Shown: in pieces, positions 31,452 to 35,812 of the stretch
How the letters are laid out: each line of letters opens with the position of its first letter
How positions within the stretch are numbered: the stretch's first letter is position 1
NCBI GenBank assembly: GCA_964464375.1
Contig: CAYXFU010000038.1
Coordinates: 1 to 35,812 of the forward strand
Direction: 5' to 3'
From: CAIOZA01 sp964464375
GTDB lineage: Bacteria > Bacteroidota > Ignavibacteria > Kapaibacteriales > UBA2268
Length of the DNA stretch: 35,812 bases
Made by a program: the position numbers and the translations under genes
Notes under the pieces: generated by a model
Told to the model about the DNA's origin: nothing
The model's database searches: none
The model's input: the letters and a program-made list of their open reading frames with translations, nothing else

Positions 31452-34350
31452 AAAGATCAATATTAAGAGATTTTTTCTGAATATAATCTTACCTACTTTA
31501 TTAAGCATTAGTCTCTTTATTGTACTTATTTTCTGGTATGTAATCCCATATTTTGAATCAAATTTGCTAAATAGCAAAAAAGAGATGATACGCGAACTTG
31601 TTAATTCAACAATTAGCATTGCAAATAAGAACTTTACAGATTATAAATCCGGAAAAATCACTGAAGAATCAGCTAAATCAGATGCTATCGACAAAATTCG
31701 AGGATTAAGGTATGGAATGGAAGAAAAGGATTATTTCTTTATAACAGACATGCATCCCAATATGATAATGCACCCATACCGATCTGATCTTAACGGCACA
31801 GATTTATCAACTTTCAAAGATCCTAATGGCAAAGCACTTTTCAGAGAAATGGTTCATCAAGTTAAAATTGCCGGTGATGGGTTCGTTGATTATAAATGGC
31901 AATGGATGGACGACAGTAGCAATATTGTACCCAAGATTTCCTATGTTCGCGAATTCAAACCGTGGGGTTGGGTGATTGGTACTGGAATTTACATTGAAGA
32001 TATTAGAGAGAAAATTACTGCTATTGAACGCGAGCTTATCATAGTTTCTATTGCAATTTCAGGCATAATCTCCATATTATTAACAATAATAGTTTTTCAA
32101 AATTTAAAAACCGAGATAAAACGATCAAAAGCAGAATCCGAACTGTTAGTATCAGAGGAAAAATATAAGACTTTGGTTGAAGCCTCCACAGAAGGTACAG
32201 CTATGGTTATTGATGGAGAGCTTATCTATTCAAATAAAATCTTTCAAGATATGTTCCCCAAAATTCAGTTAGAAAATTCAAGTCATGAACTTAAGGATAT
32301 AATAAACATAGACAATGTTGATGATTTACAAAAAATTGTAACATTTATCAAAAGTGAATTATCGTATTTGCAGTTTGAAACCGAAATATATTTATTTGAC
32401 AACAAACGCACAAATATACTGTTGTCTCTTTCCAAAATTTCACTCAACGATAAAGATGGTTTAATCATAATTATTAAAGAACTGTCTGGTGAGACATCTA
32501 GAATTTCGGAGAAAAACAAATGGGCTATCAATTTAATCGAATTGTTACAAGAAACAAATCGAGGTATGTTTAAAATCGCCATTTCTGATAATGGAAGATT
32601 TGTTGATATGAATGATCATGCTGTTCAAATAATGAACTATGCATCAAAGCATGATTTTCTTAAAATAAACATTATTGACATTGTAGAGAACAAGCATGAT
32701 TGGTTATTATTCTTAAAAACTATAAAAATTGAAGGACATGTTACAGGTTATCATTTAAAAGTAAGAAAAAATAATGGTGAACTCTCGACATTATTAATAG
32801 ATGCAAAATTCGATATTGAAACTGAGGACAATAAGGAATATGTAAATGGTATTTTCACCGATATATCGGAACAAATTAAAATTGATGAACTTAAGGATGC
32901 TGCAAATGGAGAAATTCAATCCTCATTTCTTCATCTGAATCAGGAATTGAAGTTTTTAAAAAAGGAAACAATTTCCTGCAATATGAATTTATCGGCTAAA
33001 AATGCGGCTCTTCTTATGTCCAGAAACAATACTGATGTGATACTGATTCGATCATCTGAAGGAGATCCTGTTGGAATTGTTACAGATGCGGATATTCGTT
33101 TAAGGCTAATTAGCTCAGAACTGAATTCTGAAACACAGATTTATGAAATCATGTCATCACCTGTTTACTCATTAAGCGAAAGTTCCACATTATCTGAAGC
33201 TATCATTAAAATGGAGGAGAAGGGAATACATCATATTATCGTTAAAAACGGTAAAAACGAAATTTCGGGTATAATTGGGATAGATGAAATACTTAAAAAT
33301 CAATATAGCTCTTCACATCTCCTCATAGAAAGTATAAGAAATGCTAATTCAATTGTTGAACTTAGAGATATATATAAAAGATTACCGTTTTTTGTAAATT
33401 CTGCTATACAGGGAGGCATTAAATCAGATTTTATCATTCGGACTATTTCTATAATTGCCGGAGAAATAACAAGAAGGATTAGCGAACTTATTTTTCTCGA
33501 AATAGGTGAACCACCAGTTACTTACGCTTTTGTTTCCTTGGGAAGCGAAGGACGGGAAGAACAAACTTTAGTAACAGATCAGGATAATGCCATTATTTTT
33601 GAAGATGTTGATGAAAAAAGATATGCTGAAGTTGAAGAATACTTTGCACGCTTCGCTGAAAGAATGAATTATATGCTGGATGCTGTTGGCTATTCCTATT
33701 GCAAAGGCGGTATAATGGCTAATAATCCTAAATGGAATAAACCATTAAGTATTTGGAAAGGCTATTTCAAAGAGTGGATAACAAACCCCGAACCGCAGAA
33801 TTTATTAGAAATTGCCGTATTTTTCGATATGAAGACTTCGTTTGGTAGGGATAGCATTGTCAATGAATTACTGAGTTATGTCAGCACAGTGTTGAAGGAT
33901 AATTCAGCTTTCTTTGGAATGCTGGCAAGAGTTGGAATAACCTATAAAACCCAACTAAATATTTTTGGCAAAATACAAACAGAAAGTACAGAGGAGCATT
34001 CGAAAAGTGTTAATGTGAAGAATGCTTTAAGGGTAGTGGTGAATTTAGTCCGACTTTATGCAATGAAGTATAATTTATCGGAAACCAATACATCAAAACG
34101 ACTTAAAGTCCTTTTCGAAATGAATGTTATTTCCGGATCTCTTTTTAAGGATCTTGTTTTTTCTTATGATTTCTTATCTGTTCTTCAGCTCAAAGCCCAA
34201 GTAAATTCAATTTTACATCAAACAAAACCTGATAATTTTATTGATCTTTCAGATCTTTCTTCTGTTGAAATTAATTCATTGAAAAATATATTTTCACAGG
34301 TATCAGTTTTTCAGTCTAAATTGAAATATGATTTTGGTTTAACGGAATAG
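31429..34350 (+). CDS. Membrane sensor: Cache-PAS-PAS-CBS pair-DUF294 nucleotidyltransferase
   Basis: The 973-residue protein has a membrane helix (about 15-35), a periplasmic single-Cache-like domain (45-195, ending KPWGWVIGTGIYIEDI), a second helix (about 202-224), two PAS-like regions (about 237-350 and 370-480), two CBS motifs (about 510-625: DVILIRSSEGDPVGIVTDAD, ISGIIGIDEIL), and a DUF294 domain with the nucleotidyltransferase motif G705-S706-E-G-R ... D717-x-D719 followed by DUF294_C to about 960. There is no histidine kinase, cyclase or methyl-accepting region. CBS-DUF294 proteins are related in fold to GlnD and are frequent neighbours of acetate-type SSS symporters. The Cache fusion suggests it senses a small carboxylate and passes the signal to the enzyme domain. 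Confidence 0.88.
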   Translation: MENPKKNKKINIKRFFLNIILPTLLSISLFIVLIFWYVIPYFESNLLNSKKEMIRELVNSTISIANKNFTDYKSGKITEESAKSDAIDKIRGLRYGMEEKDYFFITDMHPNMIMHPYRSDLNGTDLSTFKDPNGKALFREMVHQVKIAGDGFVDYKWQWMDDSSNIVPKISYVREFKPWGWVIGTGIYIEDIREKITAIERELIIVSIAISGIISILLTIIVFQNLKTEIKRSKAESELLVSEEKYKTLVEASTEGTAMVIDGELIYSNKIFQDMFPKIQLENSSHELKDIINIDNVDDLQKIVTFIKSELSYLQFETEIYLFDNKRTNILLSLSKISLNDKDGLIIIIKELSGETSRISEKNKWAINLIELLQETNRGMFKIAISDNGRFVDMNDHAVQIMNYASKHDFLKINIIDIVENKHDWLLFLKTIKIEGHVTGYHLKVRKNNGELSTLLIDAKFDIETEDNKEYVNGIFTDISEQIKIDELKDAANGEIQSSFLHLNQELKFLKKETISCNMNLSAKNAALLMSRNNTDVILIRSSEGDPVGIVTDADIRLRLISSELNSETQIYEIMSSPVYSLSESSTLSEAIIKMEEKGIHHIIVKNGKNEISGIIGIDEILKNQYSSSHLLIESIRNANSIVELRDIYKRLPFFVNSAIQGGIKSDFIIRTISIIAGEITRRISELIFLEIGEPPVTYAFVSLGSEGREEQTLVTDQDNAIIFEDVDEKRYAEVEEYFARFAERMNYMLDAVGYSYCKGGIMANNPKWNKPLSIWKGYFKEWITNPEPQNLLEIAVFFDMKTSFGRDSIVNELLSYVSTVLKDNSAFFGMLARVGITYKTQLNIFGKIQTESTEEHSKSVNVKNALRVVVNLVRLYAMKYNLSETNTSKRLKVLFEMNVISGSLFKDLVFSYDFLSVLQLKAQVNSILHQTKPDNFIDLSDLSSVEINSLKNIFSQVSVFQSKLKYDFGLTE

Positions 34351-34454
34351 ATTGTATAATTTTCAATTGTAATGTTTTCTAATAAACAAATTATGATAAA
34401 TATAAGGTTTGCCTTTGAAAAAGATAATGTCCCTGATTGCCACACTTGCATCCT

Positions 34455-34483
34455 CCCCTCTTGAGAGGGGATCGAGGGGTGTG
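34455..34483 (+). repeat. Palindrome-headed 29-nt repeat (third copy of the DUF559-flanking repeat)
   Basis: CCCCTCTTGAGAGGGG plus ATCGAGGGGTGTG. Same orientation as 35141-35169. It lies in the 210-nt gap before the putative lipoprotein, where I see no other gene. Confidence 0.85.
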
Positions 34484-34560
34484 AAAATGGTAGGAGAAAA
34501 GAACAAATCTCTTATAGATGAAATTATTCAAAAAAAATATTTTTGAAGTGAGTATTCAAG

Positions 34561-34959
34561 ATGAAACTAATTATTCGGATTAGATATATCTTCTTTATGA
34601 TTTTTATTATTATTTCAACTAATTGTTCTACTCACAGAGAAACAGTTTTTTTTGAGAATTATAATCTACAATCACAGTACAATTACTTTTTGAATTTGAA
34701 CGATTGTAAGAAAATTCATGTAGTTGACTCTATTTATTCGAAAAGTTATGATTCATTAGGTTATTTAGAAATATCATCTGATGATTATATTTTAAGTCTT
34801 GCTATGCTTGAACATATTGATGAGATTGCAGGCACCGATTATTTTAAAGATAAACCTGATCCAAACTATATGCTCTATCGTTGGACAAGAAAGGAAATAT
34901 ACAAAGATGATATAAAATATTGGTTAACAAAATTAAAATGCGATACATTAAAAAAATAA
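34561..34959 (+). CDS. Putative lipoprotein of unknown function
   Basis: The 132-residue product starts MKLIIRIRYIFFMIFIIIST and continues NCSTHRE; the cysteine after the hydrophobic segment could be a lipoprotein acceptor, though Asn at -1 is not the usual residue. The rest is polar, with aromatic and acidic residues (YLEISSDDYILSLAMLEHID, DKPDPNYMLYRW), and has no recognised domain. It lies between two copies of the palindrome-headed repeat, so it may belong to the same accessory block. The binding site is weak. Confidence 0.6.
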   Translation: MKLIIRIRYIFFMIFIIISTNCSTHRETVFFENYNLQSQYNYFLNLNDCKKIHVVDSIYSKSYDSLGYLEISSDDYILSLAMLEHIDEIAGTDYFKDKPDPNYMLYRWTRKEIYKDDIKYWLTKLKCDTLKK

Positions 34960-35054
34960 TTGAAAATATATCACTAAATTTTGTTTTTCTAAAAACTAAT
35001 GACTAGATTACAGCATCAGAAGAAGAAATTGTATTCTGTATTCTCTACTCTTGT

Positions 35055-35096
35055 CTGAATCGCGGATTTATGGGATTAAAGGATTGCACGGATTAG
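35055..35096. repeat. Short GGATT-rich degenerate tandem stretch
   Basis: TCTGAATCGCGGATTTATGG and the following bases hold four GGATT units at 9-11 nt spacing. It lies before the DUF559 left repeat and is too degenerate to call a gene. Confidence 0.5.
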
Positions 35097-35140
35097 AAGC
35101 AAAGGCATATACAAACAAGAATCAATTGATTCTGTATTCT

Positions 35141-35169
35141 CCCCTCTTGAGAGGGGATTAAGGGGTGTG
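35141..35169 (+). repeat. Left inverted repeat of the DUF559 unit
   Basis: CCCCTCTTGAGAGGGG plus ATTAAGGGGTGTG. The reverse complement recurs at 35592-35620 with one mismatch and at 35774-35802 with one mismatch, so the DUF559 gene is bounded by 29-nt inverted repeats that are themselves hairpins. Confidence 0.88.
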
Positions 35170-35195
35170 AAAATTTCAGAAATAGAGCAAATCAC

Positions 35196-35603
35196 GTGAA
35201 GAAAGAACAATATTCATATAACCCCAAACTTAAAGAGTACGCCAGAGAACTCCGCAACAATCCTACATTTGCGGAAAAGAGCATCTGGTACTCATTGAGA
35301 GGAAAGCAGGTTATGGGCTATGACTTTGACCGACAAAAACCAATTGGTGAGTTTATCTTTGATTTCTTTTGTTCAGAATTAAAGCTTGTTATTGAAATTG
35401 ATGGTATATCGCATGAAGAAGATCAGGTGAAACAAAATGATAAAAATAAAGACGAGTTCGCTAAGAGCAAGGGATTTAATGTTTTACGTTTTACAGATGG
35501 CGAGGTGCTAGGTCGTGGCGATTATGTTATGAATAAAATTAAAGAATATATTCAAGGATATGAGAGTTTGTTGGTTAGTTCTAACGATAGCCACACCCCT
35601 TGA
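35196..35603 (+). CDS. DUF559 (VSR-like) endonuclease-domain protein
   Basis: The 135-residue product starts at GTG 35196. It follows the DUF559 pattern: ELRNNPTFAEKSIWYSLRGK, then YDFDRQKPIGEFIFDFFC, then KLVIEIDGISHE and VLRFTDGEVL. This is the restriction-endonuclease-like fold with catalytic-type D/E residues in FIFDFF and VIEIDG. Members resemble Vsr, the very-short-patch repair nicking enzyme. Its last three codons and stop (HTP, TGA) lie inside the right inverted repeat. The 3' third is repeated in tandem immediately downstream. It is flanked by hairpin repeats and probably part of a small mobile or formerly mobile unit; direct function unproven. Confidence 0.87.
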   Translation: MKKEQYSYNPKLKEYARELRNNPTFAEKSIWYSLRGKQVMGYDFDRQKPIGEFIFDFFCSELKLVIEIDGISHEEDQVKQNDKNKDEFAKSKGFNVLRFTDGEVLGRGDYVMNKIKEYIQGYESLLVSSNDSHTP

Positions 35604-35620
35604 TCCCCTCTCAAGAGGGG
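35592..35620 (-). repeat. Right inverted repeat of the DUF559 unit
   Basis: On the plus strand CACACCCCTTGAT followed by CCCCTCTCAAGAGGGG: the inverse of 35141-35169 with 28 of 29 bases matching. It supplies the stop codon of the DUF559 gene. Confidence 0.88.
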
Positions 35621-35630
35621 AGAAACAGCC

Positions 35631-35785
35631 AAAGCGAGTTTGCTAAGAGCAAGGGATTTAATGTTTTACGTTTTACAGATGGCGAGGTGCTAGGTCGTGG
35701 CGATTATGTTATGAATAAAATTAAAGAATATATTCAAGGATATGAGAGTTTGTTCGTTTGTTCTTACGATGGTCACACCCATTAA
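35631..35785 (+). pseudogene. Truncated tandem copy of the DUF559 3' end
   Basis: The sequence repeats the preceding 183 bp (35448-35630) with a one-base indel near its start and a few substitutions, mostly near the 3' end. The copied part encodes FAKSKGFNVLRFTDGEVLGR onward and ends in TAA within another hairpin repeat (35774-35802). It lacks the catalytic half, so it is a gene fragment. The window stops at the exact end of the repeat unit, so more copies may follow outside it. Confidence 0.85.
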
Positions 35786-35812
35786 TCCCCTCTCAAGAGG
35801 GGAGAAACAGCC

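Noticed and set aside
34951..35135. Possible gene in the stretch before the DUF559 left repeat
   Set aside because: Frames are short and broken; only the GGATT-rich degenerate repeat is recognisable.

Overview
The window looks like a chromosomal contig from the Bacteroidota/Chlorobiota/Ignavibacteriota superphylum, possibly Candidatus Kapabacteria; the lineage is an inference. Supporting signs are several secreted proteins with type IX secretion (T9SS) C-terminal sorting domains (YPNPASDFIEI ... GLAPGMYFVR ... KFVKL), a Bacteroidota-type promoter (TTTG, 20 nt, TAATTTTG on the minus strand) before the tRNA cluster, RpoB and RpoC of Bacteroidota length, and strong GGAGG-type ribosome binding sites at several starts. 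Ten Ns at 16519-16528 mark a scaffold gap. Both window ends lie inside repeats, so they may be assembly break points.

Layout. 1-3193: two minus-strand T9SS-exported beta-propeller proteins (the first cut by the window edge), a decayed T9SS tail between them, and several kinds of palindromic repeat. 3690-7952: plus-strand YfhO-family membrane protein and another T9SS propeller protein, each followed by a hairpin terminator. 8047-20877: minus-strand information-processing cluster, in transcription order tRNA-Tyr, tRNA-Gly(TCC), tRNA-Gly(CCC), tRNA-Thr, a four-helix-bundle (23S intervening-sequence type) gene flanked by inverted repeats, tRNA-Trp, secE, nusG, rplK, rplA, rplJ, rplL, rpoB, rpoC. 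The tuf gene often found between tRNA-Thr and tRNA-Trp is missing and the insert sits in its place. 21325-26765: minus-strand small membrane proteins, an FG-GAP/PQQ-like propeller protein, a DUF1761 protein, another T9SS protein and a cytochrome b561-like protein, plus a tiny plus-strand Lys-rich ORF. 27040-34350: plus-strand DUF485 protein, ActP-like symporter and outer-membrane barrel, then a terminator, a metallophosphoesterase and a Cache-PAS-PAS-CBS-DUF294 signalling protein; together these look like a carboxylate (acetate-like) uptake and sensing locus. 34561-35812: a putative lipoprotein and a DUF559 endonuclease-like gene flanked by 29-nt inverted repeats, with its 3' part tandemly duplicated up to the window edge.

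The most unusual signal is the behaviour of the palindromes. In three T9SS paralogues, hairpin-forming sequences sit in frame at the same two places in the sorting domain, presumed surface loops. Site 1 carries three different palindromes in the three genes. Site 2 carries a composite double hairpin that shares its layout (ACCCC, spacer, CCCCTC-hairpin-GAGGGG) with the inverted repeats bounding the DUF559 gene. This resembles the in-frame palindromic elements known from Rickettsia, and it raises the untested possibility that the DUF559 nuclease is connected with spread of the family.
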